Shown in pieces: positions 63,764 to 64,000 of a DNA stretch of 64,000 nt. The DNA is from Maribacter thermophilus (GTDB lineage Bacteria; Bacteroidota; Bacteroidia; Flavobacteriales; Flavobacteriaceae): contig NZ_LDAS01000001.1 of assembly GCF_001020565.1 (NCBI RefSeq), positions 720,402 through 784,401 on the forward strand, read 5' to 3'. A program made the position numbers and the translations under genes. A model generated the notes under the pieces. It was given only the letters and a program-made list of their open reading frames with translations. It was not told the origin of the DNA and did not search any database. The number at the start of each line of letters is the position of its first letter. Within the stretch, counting starts at the first letter, position 1.

Positions 63764-64000
63764 ATGTACAATATGGATTTGGCCACGATCGTGGTAATAG
63801 GTGCCAATATTTTGGTATCGCTTAAAGGGTTCAATGATTCGTATTTTTTTGATAGGTACAAATTTAGTATCGGGGCCATTAACAGTGGCCAAAAAGAAAG
63901 AATGCTTACCTCGGGTTTTTTGCATGTGGACATCGCCCACTTGTTTTTTAATATGTTCACGTTGTATTTTTTTGCAAACGTTGTCATTAACTGGTTTGGG
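63764..64000 (+). CDS. Rhomboid-family intramembrane protease, N-terminal part
   Basis: 79 codons up to the window edge; start at the ATG at 63764, or at 63773 three codons on. An N-terminal membrane helix (ATIVVIGANILVSL) is followed by the rhomboid signature SGFLHVDIAHLFFNMFTLYFF (HxDxxHLxFNM), which lines the active-site region. The catalytic Ser and His lie beyond the end, so activity cannot be judged. Confidence 0.85.
   Translation, partial: MYNMDLATIVVIGANILVSLKGFNDSYFFDRYKFSIGAINSGQKERMLTSGFLHVDIAHLFFNMFTLYFFANVVINWFG

Overview
The window is a stretch of a flavobacterial chromosome (Bacteroidota, family Flavobacteriaceae). Evidence: the order rpoZ-coaBC-DUF4835-recN; a PorP/SprF-type outer-membrane protein; many lipoproteins; no Shine-Dalgarno-like sites; and repeated promoter boxes of the Flavobacterium type (TTG, 17-23 bases, TAnnTTTG). 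Coding density is high. No gap without a gene exceeds 300 bases, and I see no rRNA, tRNA, IS element, prophage or CRISPR array. The one structural RNA is the SRP RNA at about 34.2 kb.

Layout. 1-9.9 kb (+): RNA polymerase omega tail, coaBC, DUF4835, recN, fabI, a glycosyltransferase-YbbR-coaE run, and an RprXY-like two-component pair ending at a strong terminator. 9.9-16.2 kb (-): gntK-miaA-K+ channel-exonuclease/GIY-YIG fusion, then YggS, a hydroxyacyl-CoA dehydrogenase and a Gfo/Idh oxidoreductase. 16.3-25.9 kb: pcm, smpB, lipoproteins, a PorP/SprF-SPOR envelope protein, a TetR regulator, clpB, ytxJ and glyA. 26-31 kb (-): a five-gene signalling cluster with a LytTR regulator, a small exported protein made of tandem Cys-containing repeats, a TPR histidine kinase, a LuxR-type response regulator and an unknown protein. 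31-44.9 kb: envelope lipoproteins, SRP RNA, an SDR, an ABC-F protein, pheT and a TlpA-like protein. 44.9-54 kb: leuA-leuB, a helical-repeat protein, a DMT transporter, lspA-rluA, panB and a ThuA-like lipoprotein. 54-58 kb: a DNA-repair-like locus with a TIGR03915/TIGR03916 radical SAM pair divergent from a LexA/cI-like S24 repressor across an operator array. 58-64 kb: ggt, an AcpH-like protein, glmM, an LpxL-like acyltransferase and the start of a rhomboid protease.

How it fits together. Most of the window is housekeeping: CoA synthesis (coaBC, coaE, panB), envelope biogenesis (glmM, lspA, acyltransferase), translation and quality control (pheT, smpB, clpB, miaA, SRP RNA). Two loci stand out. 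First, the 26-31 kb cluster combines a repeat-built exported peptide precursor candidate with three regulators; two of its genes carry the same 13-bp element at nearly the same distance from their starts. Second, the radical SAM repair protein ends in a sequence matching the sliding-clamp binding consensus (QLSLF). It is divergently transcribed from a self-cleaving-type repressor, and TGGA-N5-TCCA palindromes lie across both promoters, which suggests a small dedicated damage-response regulon.

Calls rest on reading the translated sequences and motifs; no database search was run. Start codons were often moved inward from the longest frame, using signal peptides, neighbour spacing or promoter position.
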